Origin: Arthrobacter sp. B0490
Lineage (GTDB): Bacteria > Actinomycetota > Actinomycetes > Actinomycetales > Micrococcaceae
DNA: 64,000 nucleotides
Reading direction: 5' to 3'
Assembly: GCF_002929355.1 (NCBI RefSeq)
Contig: NZ_PJIR01000002.1
Coordinates: forward strand, 372,001-436,000
This document shows positions 26,830 to 35,613 of this stretch, one piece after another; the stretch's first letter is position 1, and each line of letters starts with the position of its first letter. Under the pieces are notes generated by a model that had not been told where the DNA came from, did not search any database, and saw only the letters and a list, made by a program, of their open reading frames with translations. The position numbers were made by a program, and so were the translations under genes.

Positions 26830-27930
26830 TCAGTTAGTCGGTTCTTGCGTCCTCTCCGGCCATGCTCCGGTCTCGAAGAAATCGTGAAGAATTGTGAGAG
26901 CCAGCGACGGGTCTAAACCTTTACGTGCAAGCCAGGAGTGGTCGTTGTACGTGGCCGCGTAGCGGTCGCCGGAGTCGCACATCAGCGAGACAATGCTTCC
27001 CGGGCGGCCGTCAGCGACGAGATCCGCGACCAACTGCCATACGCCCCAGAGGTTGGTGCCCGTCGAGGGTCCGGCGTGCAGTCCGGTGAGTGTCCGCAAG
27101 TGCTGGGCGGCGGCGACTGATGCGGCGTCCGGTACCTGAATCATTGCGTCGATGACGGATGGCACGAAGCTCGGTTCGAGACGCGGCCGGCCGATGCCCT
27201 CGATACGGGAGGGACGGCCAGTCGGGTTTGAGCCCGGGTGTGCCCATGCCGGATAGAACGCCGAGTGCTCAGGGTCGACGACGGCGAGGCGGGTCGGGTG
27301 ACGGTGGTAGCGCAGATACCGGCCAATCGTCGCGCTCGTCCCGCCGGTCCCGGCCCCCACAACGATCCAGGCTGGCAGCGGATGAGGCTCGAGAGCGAGC
27401 TGCTCGAAAATGGACTGCGCAATGTTGTTGTTGCCGCGCCAGTCGGTGGCTCGCTCGGCGAAGGTGAACTGGTCCATGTAATGACCTCCTGTCTCACGCG
27501 CCACCTCCTCTGCACGTGCGTAGACATCGGAGGCTTGCTCAACGAACCGGCACTTCCCGCCGTATTGCTGGATCAGCGCGACCTTCTCCGGGCTCGTCGT
27601 CGTTGTCATCACGGCGATGAATGGCAAGCCCAGCAACTGAGCGAAGTACGCCTCGGACACTGCCGTCGAGCCGCTGGACGCCTCCACGATTGTGGTTCCT
27701 TCCGTGATCCAGCCGTTGACGAGGCCGAAAAGGAACAAGGACCGCGCGAGCCTGTGTTTGAGGCTGCCGGTCCGGTGCGTGGACTCGTCCTTGAGGTACA
27801 CCTGCACGCCCCAGTGTTCGGGAAGCGGTACGGCGAAAAGGTGCGTGTCCGCCGACCGGTTGCCTTCGGCCTCAATACGCCGAACAGCTTCATCGGACCA
27901 CGATCTGTCGGCAGCGGTGAATCTAGGCAC
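26830..27930 (-). CDS. PLP-dependent cysteine synthase-family protein (Cds1-like L-cysteine desulfhydrase)
   Basis: A 366-residue fold-type II PLP enzyme. The PLP lysine is in [12 protein letters not shown], the substrate loop in [13 protein letters not shown], and the phosphate-binding glycine loop in [10 protein letters not shown]. The length and motifs match mycobacterial Cds1, which degrades cysteine to pyruvate, H2S and ammonia, rather than CysK/CysM, which are shorter. A role in sulfide production or cysteine detoxification is inferred. The gene stands alone between two dif-like sites, with lower GC than the flanking chromosome. Confidence 0.82.
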   Translation of the reverse strand: MPRFTAADRSWSDEAVRRIEAEGNRSADTHLFAVPLPEHWGVQVYLKDESTHRTGSLKHRLARSLFLFGLVNGWITEGTTIVEASSGSTAVSEAYFAQLLGLPFIAVMTTTTSPEKVALIQQYGGKCRFVEQASDVYARAEEVARETGGHYMDQFTFAERATDWRGNNNIAQSIFEQLALEPHPLPAWIVVGAGTGGTSATIGRYLRYHRHPTRLAVVDPEHSAFYPAWAHPGSNPTGRPSRIEGIGRPRLEPSFVPSVIDAMIQVPDAASVAAAQHLRTLTGLHAGPSTGTNLWGVWQLVADLVADGRPGSIVSLMCDSGDRYAATYNDHSWLARKGLDPSLALTILHDFFETGAWPERTQEPTN

Positions 27931-28057
27931 TGCGTCAGCCTACAAGCCAGTCCTGAAGCTCGTTGAGGTCGGAGCTATCAGCAACTGTCCGCGTTGTTCG
28001 GTGATGAGGAAGGACTGGTACCGCTCGTCCTAGCGGCGCTTCCGACTCGTCCTTGCA

Positions 28058-28083
28058 ATCGCCGATAGCCTGCCTCACGACGG
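28058..28083 (+). other. Degenerate dif-like site S2
   Basis: ATCGCCGATAG followed by CCTGCCT and CACGACGG. The left arm is identical to the sites at 51709 and 54543 except for the last base; the right arm has decayed. It lies between the cysteine desulfhydrase gene and the efflux transporter gene. Confidence 0.35.
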
Positions 28084-28172
28084 CTGGCACTAACCGCTTC
28101 TACATACAGGCGCGGCAGTTGGACTCATGAGCAGCAGTCATGGGCGGGCGTTCTACAAATCGCTGCCTTCTC

Positions 28173-28214
28173 ATGCACGACCTCCTTTGTGGGCCCTCCA
28201 GCTGCTCTCAGTGA
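28173..28214 (+). CDS. Possible 13-codon leader peptide upstream of the MFS efflux gene
   Basis: The frame encodes MHDLLCGPSSCSQ and its TGA stop (28212-28214) falls on the first base of the hairpin at 28214-28242. This arrangement is typical of ribosome-mediated attenuation of antibiotic-resistance transporter genes. No good ribosome binding site precedes the ATG, so it is a candidate only. Confidence 0.3.
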   Translation: MHDLLCGPSSCSQ

Positions 28215-28242
28215 TTTCAGGGCTTCTTCCGCGCCCTGAAAT
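28214..28242 (+). promoter_or_regulatory. Leader hairpin (candidate attenuator) before the MFS gene
   Basis: ATTTCAGGGC (28214-28223) pairs perfectly with GCCCTGAAAT (28233-28242) around a nine-base loop. It ends 31 bp before the AGGAGG ribosome binding site. There is no following T-run, so termination would be U-independent or the hairpin may act on translation. Confidence 0.5.
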
Positions 28243-28282
28243 AGGGAAGACTAGCCGGAAAGCGCTATCCCGAGGAGGCTTC

Positions 28283-29608
28283 ATGCCGGATTCAAGCACC
28301 CAGCCAGGAGTGCGGGACGAAGGTACCCGTAGGGGCGTGCCCAAGCGAGCCGGGATGCTGGTCTGTGCGCTTGTCATGTTGCAGGTGATCTGGCCCTTGA
28401 CGATGGATCTCTACCTTCCTTCGTTTACCGTTATTCGCCGAGACCTCGGAACGGGCGAGGCAGGCGTTCAACTGACATTGACTGCCGCCTTCGTTGGGAT
28501 GGGTATCGGGCAGTTGGCGTCAGGTCCTGTGTCCGATGCGGTGGGGCGCGCACGGCCACTGGCTGTGATGATCGTTCTCTACTGCGTGGCGACGGCGTCC
28601 TGCGCTGTGGCACCGTCCATCGAGTGGTTGATCACCAGCCGTGCGTTCCAGGGGATGGGATCCGCTGCCTGCGCGGTTTTGGCGATTGCTATCGTTCGTG
28701 ACCTGTACACGGGCAAGCAATTGATGGTGTTCCTTGCCCGACTCTCCATTGCTTCGGGTGTCTTCGTCGTTCTGTCACCTGCTTTGGGGGCTCAGCTGCT
28801 ACAAGTGGTGGGTTGGCGAGGAATTTTTTGGGTCCTTCTTGGGTACGGGGTGGTGCTGCTGTGCGTTGCCGGAGTGATCTTGCTGCGAAACGAGACGCAT
28901 ACCGTTGAGCGACGCCAGCTTCGCAAGAGCCTGCGCTTGCGCGATGACTACCGCAGCCTCCTGTCTGATGGACAATTCCGTTCCCTGGCCGTGGCGGGAG
29001 GATTCCTGTTCGCCGCGATGATGTCCTATATGGCGGGCAGTGCATTCCTGCTGCAGGACGTTTTCGGGTTGAGCCCAGCGGAGTACGGACTCATGTTCGG
29101 GGCGCAGGGCGCCCTGATGGTGGTGGGCGCGCAGATCGGCGGCGTGATAGCTCAACGCTCTTCACCGGTGCTCGTAATCCGCGTTGGGGCTTTCGCGTTG
29201 GTGACAGCACTGGGGATCCTGGTCTTGAGTGTCGGTCTTGCGCCCGGGCTCGGGGTGTGGGGTTTGACCGTTCCCATCATGGCGTTCACTACCTCGTTCG
29301 GGTTGGTCAGCCCGGCGATTCAAGCGACCGCCCTGGAACATCATGGGTTGCGTGCTGGTACGGCAGCCTCGCTCCTTGGAGCGGCAAACATGACAGGATC
29401 AGCTCTAATCGCACCTGTCTCGGGTGCGTTTGGGTTGTCGTCGCCCCTGCCTACCGCCGTCGTCATGGCGACCTGCGTGCTGATCGCCGGCGCCCTCCTG
29501 CTCATCGGAACACGGAAGGCAGGCGAGGCAGCGAAAAGACCGGGGGCTCATCCCGACGGTGGTCAACGCCCGGTGCACGCTCCACCAGCCACTATCAACC
29601 GGTCATGA
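28283..29608 (+). CDS. Bcr/CflA-family MFS multidrug efflux transporter
   Basis: A 441-residue transporter with twelve predicted membrane helices. The N-terminal MDLYLPSFTVIRRDL motif and the GQLASGPVSDAVGRARPL loop are signatures of the Bcr/CflA drug:H+ antiporter family, whose members export bicyclomycin, chloramphenicol or sulfonamides. ATG 28283 follows GAGGAGG with normal spacing; an in-frame extension to 28127 is unlikely. The substrate is not predictable. Third positions are less GC-rich than in the core genes, consistent with transfer. Confidence 0.87.
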   Translation: MPDSSTQPGVRDEGTRRGVPKRAGMLVCALVMLQVIWPLTMDLYLPSFTVIRRDLGTGEAGVQLTLTAAFVGMGIGQLASGPVSDAVGRARPLAVMIVLYCVATASCAVAPSIEWLITSRAFQGMGSAACAVLAIAIVRDLYTGKQLMVFLARLSIASGVFVVLSPALGAQLLQVVGWRGIFWVLLGYGVVLLCVAGVILLRNETHTVERRQLRKSLRLRDDYRSLLSDGQFRSLAVAGGFLFAAMMSYMAGSAFLLQDVFGLSPAEYGLMFGAQGALMVVGAQIGGVIAQRSSPVLVIRVGAFALVTALGILVLSVGLAPGLGVWGLTVPIMAFTTSFGLVSPAIQATALEHHGLRAGTAASLLGAANMTGSALIAPVSGAFGLSSPLPTAVVMATCVLIAGALLLIGTRKAGEAAKRPGAHPDGGQRPVHAPPATINRS

Positions 29609-29675
29609 CAGTGCCGCAGTGTCCATGAAGTACAGACCTAGAAACAGAGACGGTAGGAGCCTGCTCAGGCTGGCC

Positions 29676-29687
29676 GGAAGCGGTTCC
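29676..29687 (+). promoter_or_regulatory. LacI-type operator-like palindrome before the Gfo/Idh/MocA gene
   Basis: GGAAGCGGTTCC, with GGAA and TTCC arms, lies about 20 bp upstream of the start codon and just before the ribosome binding site. It resembles LacI-family operators (GAAGCGCTTC-like). A single short match could occur by chance. Confidence 0.3.
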
Positions 29688-29704
29688 CTGAAAGGAGAGG
29701 TCCC

Positions 29705-30814
29705 TTGAACTCATTAGTGATTGGACGTAGGAGCACCGCAGGCGGTCCTATCCGCTTCGGCATCGTTGGAAGCGGTTGGAGGAGCGAGTTCTTCCTTCGT
29801 GTGGCGCGGGAACTGCCTGACCGCTTCACCGTGACTGGCCTCGTGACGAGGAGCGAGGACACGGGGCGCCATATCGAAGACAGGTGGGGCGTGCAGCCTT
29901 TCGCCTCGATCGATGACCTCGTGGCGGCTACGTCTCCGTCCTTTGTTGTCGTCTCCGTACCGCGGGATGTCGCTCCGGAGGTCATTCAGCGCCTTGCCGA
30001 ACTTCGCGTTCCGGTACTGACGGAGACACCACCGGGACCGGACCTTGAGGCACTCACAGGCCTGTACGAACTGGTGCGTCGGGGGGCCATCATTCAGGTG
30101 GCGGAGCAGTACCATCTGTCCCCGCTGCTACGTGCACAGCTGCAGATCGCCGTGTCCGGGTGTCTGGGCCGGATCAGTCAGGTGCTGGTTGCTCAATGCC
30201 ATGACTATCACGGGGTGAGTATCATGCGCCGCGGCCTGGGCGTGGGCTTCGATGACGTCACCATCACCGCCTCGACGTTCGAGTCACCGCTGGTACAGGG
30301 GCCGAGCCGGCATGGGGATCCGCAGCAGGAAGTCGTCATTACCGCGCAACAAGTCTCTGCCCGGTTCGACTACGGCGACCGCCTGGGCGTCTACGACTTC
30401 GCAGCCGAACAGTACTTTTCCTGGATCAGGGCGAACCGATTGCTCGTCAGGGGAGACCGGGGAGAGATCAACGATCTCGACGTCCGATACCTCGCCGATT
30501 GCGGCACACCGGCGTCGACGTCCCTGCGTCGAGTGGCAGCGGGGGAGGGCGGCAACCTCGAGGGCTTTTTCCTGCGGGGGATCGTGGCCGGGACCGAGTG
30601 GGTGTTCACCAATGACTTCATGCCCGCGCGGTTGAGTGATGACGAACTGGCGATCGCTGAATGCCTCGTGCGGATGGCTGAGCATATTCAGGGTGGTCCT
30701 GACCTGTACAGCTTGGCTGAAGCAAGCCAGGACCACTACCTGTCCCTGCTGATGCTTGAAGCGGCGGCTACCGGTGAGCCTGTCCGCTCCCGGCCGCAGG
30801 TCTGGTCACGGTAG
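29705..30814 (+). CDS. Gfo/Idh/MocA family NAD(P)-dependent oxidoreductase
   Basis: A 369-residue sugar or inositol dehydrogenase-like protein. The Rossmann motif is IRFGIVGSGWRSEFFLRVA; the usual EKP motif after the nucleotide domain reads TETPPGP, so the catalytic-type Lys is absent. That is seen in some divergent members and may alter activity. The start is TTG 29705, supported by GGAGAGG six bases upstream. It is convergent with the sugar operon on the other strand and likely acts on the same carbohydrate, for example through a keto-sugar intermediate. Confidence 0.8.
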   Translation: MNSLVIGRRSTAGGPIRFGIVGSGWRSEFFLRVARELPDRFTVTGLVTRSEDTGRHIEDRWGVQPFASIDDLVAATSPSFVVVSVPRDVAPEVIQRLAELRVPVLTETPPGPDLEALTGLYELVRRGAIIQVAEQYHLSPLLRAQLQIAVSGCLGRISQVLVAQCHDYHGVSIMRRGLGVGFDDVTITASTFESPLVQGPSRHGDPQQEVVITAQQVSARFDYGDRLGVYDFAAEQYFSWIRANRLLVRGDRGEINDLDVRYLADCGTPASTSLRRVAAGEGGNLEGFFLRGIVAGTEWVFTNDFMPARLSDDELAIAECLVRMAEHIQGGPDLYSLAEASQDHYLSLLMLEAAATGEPVRSRPQVWSR

Positions 30815-30859
30815 GGAGGCCCCGCAGATCTTCCCTAGCGTCGCTCTATGTAGGTGGTG

Positions 30860-31828
30860 CTACCAGGCATAGGCCTCGGGGGCCTGGCCGCCAGGTCCGG
30901 GCCAGATCTCGTCCAGGGCCTGGAGCTGCTCGGCAGTGATCGTCAGATCCAGAGCCTTGAGGGCGCTGGTGAGTTGCCCGGCCGTGCGGGGCCCGATGAT
31001 CGGCGCGGTGACGACGGGCTGGTGTAGCAGCCACGAGATCGCGAGGACGGCCGGATCGACGCCGAGCTCCTCGGCGAAGCGTTCGTATTTCTCGATCTGG
31101 GTCCGGCGTTCTCCGAGCCGGTGGAGGTCCTGTGACCGGGACCGATCGGTTTTGCGGAGCACCCCGCCGAGTTGGCCGCTGGCCAGGGGGGACCAGGGGA
31201 GGACTCCCATCCCGTATTCCTGGGCGGCGGGGACGACTTCGAGTTCGAGGAGCCGTTGGGCCAGGTTGTATACCGACTGTTCGGTGACGATGGGCAGCTG
31301 GTTCCGCGTCGAGGCGTGCTCACGGTATTGGGCGATATTCCAGCCGGCGAAGTTTGATGAGCCGAGGTAGATGATCTTGCCCTGCGCCTGCAGTGTCGTG
31401 AAGGCATCGAGGACCTCATCAACGGGAACGGCCCGGTCGATGTGATGCATCTGGAAGAGGTCGATGCGGTCGGTCTGCAGGCGCCGCAGGGAAGCGTCGA
31501 CGGCGGCGCGGATGTGCAGGGCGGACAGTCCCCGGTCGTTCGGGCCCTGCCCCATGGGCCCATAGGCCTTTGTTGCGATGACGAGGGAGTCCCTGTTGCT
31601 GCGGGCCTGCATCCACTCACCGAGGAGCTCCTCGGATTGGCCGGGCTGATCCCCCCAGGGGTGGCCGCCGTACACGTCGGCACTATCGATGAAATTGATA
31701 CCGTTCTCCACGGCGAGGTCCAGGATGCTGTAGGACTCCTCCCGTCCGATGACAGGGCCGAAATTCATCGTGCCGAGGGCGATTCTGCTGACAACGGCAC
31801 CGGCGGAGCCGAGGCGTGTGTAATCCAT
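30860..31828 (-). CDS. Aldo/keto reductase, last gene of the sugar operon
   Basis: A 322-residue NADPH-dependent oxidoreductase of the AKR superfamily (YajO/Tas-like group). Visible motifs are GTMNFGPVIG, the catalytic Asp/Tyr in FIDSADVYGG, the catalytic Lys in VIATKAYGPMG, and the His in FQMHHIDRAVP. It is the last gene of the minus-strand operon, 24 bp after the GH42 gene. Its probable role is reduction or oxidation of the sugar released by the glycosidase. Confidence 0.88.
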   Translation of the reverse strand: MDYTRLGSAGAVVSRIALGTMNFGPVIGREESYSILDLAVENGINFIDSADVYGGHPWGDQPGQSEELLGEWMQARSNRDSLVIATKAYGPMGQGPNDRGLSALHIRAAVDASLRRLQTDRIDLFQMHHIDRAVPVDEVLDAFTTLQAQGKIIYLGSSNFAGWNIAQYREHASTRNQLPIVTEQSVYNLAQRLLELEVVPAAQEYGMGVLPWSPLASGQLGGVLRKTDRSRSQDLHRLGERRTQIEKYERFAEELGVDPAVLAISWLLHQPVVTAPIIGPRTAGQLTSALKALDLTITAEQLQALDEIWPGPGGQAPEAYAW

Positions 31829-31852
31829 ATCAGGTTCTTTCGTGAGGATCGG

Positions 31853-34006
31853 TCAGGGAAGGTGCTGAAGAGGTTCAGAGAGGTGGAGTGGACCGGCAGC
31901 ACCGACCAGCGCCCACCCGTAAGGAGCGAGCTCCACAAGGGAAGGCGACGATTGGTTTCCGGACACTGCCTCGGGCAGGCGGACAGTGACGCTCTCGGGG
32001 CCGTGGTTGATGAGAGTCAGGACGTCACCACGACGGGCTACTTCGACGTACTCGAGGTCCGCTGAGCCCGAATCGGGCAGTTCGGCCGCGATACCGGCCT
32101 GGCTCGTGAGCCATCGTGTGAGCTGCAGCATCCCGTGGTCGTCCGGGATGGTCGCAAGATAGTAGCCAACACCACCCTGTTCCCGCTGTTCCTCGTGTTC
32201 GCTGGTCTGGTTGCCGCTGTCCCGGGCGATGTTCGCGCGGAGGGCGGTGAGGGCCGGACTGCCGGAGGCGCGGCCTGTTGTGAAGGGTGCGAGGACGGTG
32301 ACCGCTGGGTTGAGGATGTCCAGTACCTCGGCGAAGTACTGGCCGGTAAGGATTCCGACGGGTGTGTCGAAAAAGGCGTGGTCCTCACCTGGTTCATACA
32401 ACGCTGAGTAATCAGTCTGGGTTGTTTCGCCGGCGGAAGTGGGGCCGGCCGGGGTGGCGCTGGGCTGAATAAGAGCCCCGAATTCGTGCACTGCGACGCC
32501 CACGATGTCCCGCAGACCGACTTGGAACCCTCCGCTGCGGAACGCGTCGTGTTCGTCGACGATATCGCTGAAGGCGGTGACGAGGAGGTGACCACCGCCG
32601 TTGACGAACCGTGTGAGGTTTCTGGCCCCGTCATCGGTGAGGAGGTAGAGGTTGGGTGCGATCACGACCTGGTAACCGGTCAGGTCTCCGGTCGGGGGGG
32701 CCAGGTCGATCGACAGGTGGTGGCGGTGGAGGGCGGCGTACCAGCGTTGCACCAGGTTCAGGTAGTCGAGTTCGGCGGGGTGGTCGGGGTTCTGCAGCGC
32801 CCACCAGTTCTCCCAGTCGAAGACGAGAGCGACCTTTGCTCTGCTGGAGTCTTCACCGCTGGGTAGATCGGTCACGTCGGCCAGGGTCTGCCCGAGGTCT
32901 GTGACTTCCTGCCAGGTGCGGGTGGTCGTCCCTGCCTGGGGAAGCATCGCGGAGTGGAACTTTTCGCTGCCACGCTGGGACTGCCGCCATTGAAAGAACA
33001 TGATGCCGTCTGCGCCGTGGCCTATAGCTTGCATGGATAGTGCAGCCATCTGTCCGGGGGCTTTGGGTGCGTTGCTCGGACGCCAGTTGACCTCGTTGGT
33101 GGATTGTTCCATGAGCACCCAGGGTCGTCCTGGTTTGAGGGATCGTATGAGGTCGCGGGTGAACGCCGCGGTGCGGAAGGAGTGGGGGTCGTTGGGGTCG
33201 GGGTAGTTGTCGTCGGAGATGAAGTCGAGCTCCTTGGCCCATGTCCAGTAGTCCAGGGGCGGGAAGGCGCCCATGAAGTTGGTGGTGACCGGTTGTTGCG
33301 CCCCGGAGGCCCTGATGATGTCCCGTTCCATGATGAAGAGCTCGAGCAGCGCGTCGGAGGTGAAGCGCTTGAAGTCCAGCGCCTGGCACGGATTGTGGCT
33401 GTAGGGCGCTTGGCGTGGAGGCAGGATTTCGTCGAAGCTGCTGTAGCGCTGGGACCAGAAGAGGGTGCCCCACGCGGCGTTCAGTGCGTCGATGGTGCCG
33501 TAGCGGTTGCTGAGCCAGTGGCGGAACCCGGTCGCGGCGTTGTCGGAATAGTCGTAGTGGAGGTGGCAGGCGTATTCGTTGTTGACGTGCCACATGACGA
33601 CAGCCGGGTGGTGGGCATAGCGGGCAGCCAGTTCGGTGACGAGCCTGGCCGCGAGGCGTCGGTAGTCCGGTGAACTGGGTGCGTAGGCCTGGCGGCTGCC
33701 CGGCCAGTAGGTCGTTCCGTCTGCATTCTGAGGAAGAAGTTGCGGGTATCGCGTGGAGGCCCAGGGCGGTGGTGATGCTGTGGCGGTAGCAAGGTCCACG
33801 GAAATGCCTGCTTCGTGTAGCCGTCCCAGGATGTCATCGAGCCACTCCCAGTCAAAGGAGTCTTCATCGGGCTGGATGCGGGCCCAGGCGAAGACACCGA
33901 CCGTGACGAGGTTGACTCCGGCTTCTCCCATAAGCCGTATGTCCTCGTCCCAGGTTTCGGGCGTCCATTGTTCGGGGTAGTAGTCGGCTCCGTAGTACAC
34001 GGGCAT
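31853..34006 (-). CDS. GH42 beta-galactosidase (cytoplasmic), sugar operon copy
   Basis: A 717-residue glycoside hydrolase. The N-terminal YYGADYYPEQW motif, the acid/base Glu near residue 144 (WHVNNEYACH), and the nucleophile near residue 300 (WVLMEQSTNEVNW) are intact. The A, trimerisation and C-terminal domains fit the usual GH42 length of about 680-730. There is no signal peptide, so it acts on imported oligosaccharides. ATG 34006 gives the family N-terminus, but GGAGG is almost adjacent; a TTG at 34042 is the alternative. The product is about as divergent from the second GH42 (45009-47045) as from typical family members. Confidence 0.93.
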   Translation of the reverse strand: MPVYYGADYYPEQWTPETWDEDIRLMGEAGVNLVTVGVFAWARIQPDEDSFDWEWLDDILGRLHEAGISVDLATATASPPPWASTRYPQLLPQNADGTTYWPGSRQAYAPSSPDYRRLAARLVTELAARYAHHPAVVMWHVNNEYACHLHYDYSDNAATGFRHWLSNRYGTIDALNAAWGTLFWSQRYSSFDEILPPRQAPYSHNPCQALDFKRFTSDALLELFIMERDIIRASGAQQPVTTNFMGAFPPLDYWTWAKELDFISDDNYPDPNDPHSFRTAAFTRDLIRSLKPGRPWVLMEQSTNEVNWRPSNAPKAPGQMAALSMQAIGHGADGIMFFQWRQSQRGSEKFHSAMLPQAGTTTRTWQEVTDLGQTLADVTDLPSGEDSSRAKVALVFDWENWWALQNPDHPAELDYLNLVQRWYAALHRHHLSIDLAPPTGDLTGYQVVIAPNLYLLTDDGARNLTRFVNGGGHLLVTAFSDIVDEHDAFRSGGFQVGLRDIVGVAVHEFGALIQPSATPAGPTSAGETTQTDYSALYEPGEDHAFFDTPVGILTGQYFAEVLDILNPAVTVLAPFTTGRASGSPALTALRANIARDSGNQTSEHEEQREQGGVGYYLATIPDDHGMLQLTRWLTSQAGIAAELPDSGSADLEYVEVARRGDVLTLINHGPESVTVRLPEAVSGNQSSPSLVELAPYGWALVGAAGPLHLSEPLQHLP

Positions 34007-34097
34007 CCTCCATGATGTCGGCGGGTTGGGATGAGTCGGCAAGGCAGCGCAATGAGTCCTGGAACCGTCAGCGCCTCATCGTCGGTCTCAGGGGATG

Positions 34098-35099
34098 TCA
34101 GTGCCGGGTTGATTGGCGCGGCACGAGGAGTGGTTCGAATCGGGTCTGAACGTTGGACGGGGGCACGGCTTTGAGTTCCTGCAGGAGTAGTCGTGCGGCG
34201 TGGGCGCCCATCTCGATGGCCGGCTGCCGGATCGACGTGAGGGGGACGACGGCGGCGGCGGCGAAGTCGATGTCGTCGTAGCCGATGATGGCTATCTCAC
34301 CGGGGACTGAGACGCCGTGGCGGATAAGGCTTTGCAGGACGCCGAGGGCAACGTGGTCATTGGCAGCGAAGATCCCGTCGGGCCGCTCAGCTGGCGGGAG
34401 GGTTGCGATGCGGTCGCCGATATCGCGGCCGAGCTGCGGGTTGAGGGTGGTGGTCTCGATGAAGGTGAACCGGGCGCCGGCGGCTTCGACGGTGGAGCGG
34501 CATCCTTCGAAGCGTTCGCGCATCTGGTCGACGGTGAGCGGGCCTCCGATGAACGCGATGTGGCGGCTTCCTCCTTGGAGGAGGTGCTCGGTGGCCATGG
34601 TGCCGCCGGTGACGTCGTCGAGCGAGACGGAGGGGAAAATCCCTTCCTTATCGGCACGGTCGACGAGGACGACGGGTACCTCGCGCTGTCGGAAGCGTTC
34701 CAGCATCGCTGTCGGGGTGCGGACCGGTGCGATGAGGATGCCGTCCATTCTTTGGCGTTCGAACAGGTCGAGGTGCCGTGACTCCCGTTCTTCGGAGTCG
34801 TAGCTGTTACCGACGATGATCGAGTATCCGGCCCGCTCGGCTTCCTCCTCGGCACCGAGCACCACATCGGCGAAGAACGGGTTGGTGATGTTCAGGACAG
34901 CCATACCGATCGCGTTGCTACGTCCGGCTCTGAGCTGCCGTGCTGCAGTATTGGGCACGTAGCCGAGATGGGTGATGGCCTCGGCGACCCGATGCGCGGC
35001 AGCACTCGACACGAGTTCGGGCCTGTTCAGCGCATTGGAGACGGTACTGACGGACACACCTGCCCTGGCCGCCACGTCCTTGATGCCGATCTCACCCAT
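34098..35099 (-). CDS. LacI family transcriptional regulator inside the sugar operon
   Basis: A 333-residue repressor. The N-terminal helix-turn-helix is KDVAARAGVSVSTVSNALN, and the periplasmic-binding-like effector domain follows (AIGMAVLNITNPFFADVV). Its start overlaps the end of the unknown 173-aa gene by eight bases, so it is cotranscribed within the operon it probably controls. The operators at 41431-41457, in front of the first operon gene, are its likely targets. AGGGGGA precedes ATG 35099. Confidence 0.92.
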   Translation of the reverse strand: MGEIGIKDVAARAGVSVSTVSNALNRPELVSSAAAHRVAEAITHLGYVPNTAARQLRAGRSNAIGMAVLNITNPFFADVVLGAEEEAERAGYSIIVGNSYDSEERESRHLDLFERQRMDGILIAPVRTPTAMLERFRQREVPVVLVDRADKEGIFPSVSLDDVTGGTMATEHLLQGGSRHIAFIGGPLTVDQMRERFEGCRSTVEAAGARFTFIETTTLNPQLGRDIGDRIATLPPAERPDGIFAANDHVALGVLQSLIRHGVSVPGEIAIIGYDDIDFAAAAVVPLTSIRQPAIEMGAHAARLLLQELKAVPPSNVQTRFEPLLVPRQSTRH

Positions 35100-35613
35100 G
35101 GTCCCCCTTCAGACGTCTGAGGCTGTGTAGGAGCCTGATGCGGTTCTCGACTTTACCTGCGGCCGGTCCATGCACGAACGTGAAACCCATCTGGTGTGGA
35201 GTGGGCGAGGTCAGCAGGACTTCATGCTCATCCCTTCCTATAGAGATAGTGGTGTCCGGGTCGGTGATGACGGCGATACCCGCAGTTGAGTGCAGCACTT
35301 GCCCCTCGAGGTGCGGGGGACTGTCGAAGCGGAGGGAGATCGCGCCGTCCGCGGTGTCGGTGAGCTGACCTACGGGGCGACCGTGACTGAAGATCCCGAG
35401 GGTTTCCTGCCCGGAGCCAAGAGAGGGGCTCGACAGCATCAAATAGCCTGCGATGACGCGCCAGGTAGGACGAGTAGCCAGATGAGTGTCGGGGAAGGCC
35501 GACAGTACTCGCGTGTGGTTTCGTCCGAGCCAGATGATTTCGTAGAACACCGGGTCGATGCCTAGTGACCCGTGACGCATCAGGGTGTTTTGCGTGTCGC
35601 GCGCGACGGTCAT
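35092..35613 (-). CDS. Unknown 173-aa protein of the sugar operon
   Basis: The gene begins with an ATG overlapping the ThuA stop (ATGA), strong evidence that it is translated. No signal peptide or membrane helix is visible. The sequence is rich in beta-strand patterns (DPVFYEIIWLGRN, TDPDTTISIGRDEHEVLLTS) and contains several conserved-looking aromatic and Asp residues. No family is recognised. It shares the operon with ThuA, aldo/keto reductase and LacI genes, so a role in carbohydrate conversion or as a small auxiliary protein is possible. Confidence 0.75.
   Translation of the reverse strand: MTVARDTQNTLMRHGSLGIDPVFYEIIWLGRNHTRVLSAFPDTHLATRPTWRVIAGYLMLSSPSLGSGQETLGIFSHGRPVGQLTDTADGAISLRFDSPPHLEGQVLHSTAGIAVITDPDTTISIGRDEHEVLLTSPTPHQMGFTFVHGPAAGKVENRIRLLHSLRRLKGDHG

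Noticed and set aside
34641..34660. Reverse-orientation TTATCGG resembling the dif-like left arm
   Set aside because: It lies inside the LacI coding sequence and lacks the partner arm at the right distance.
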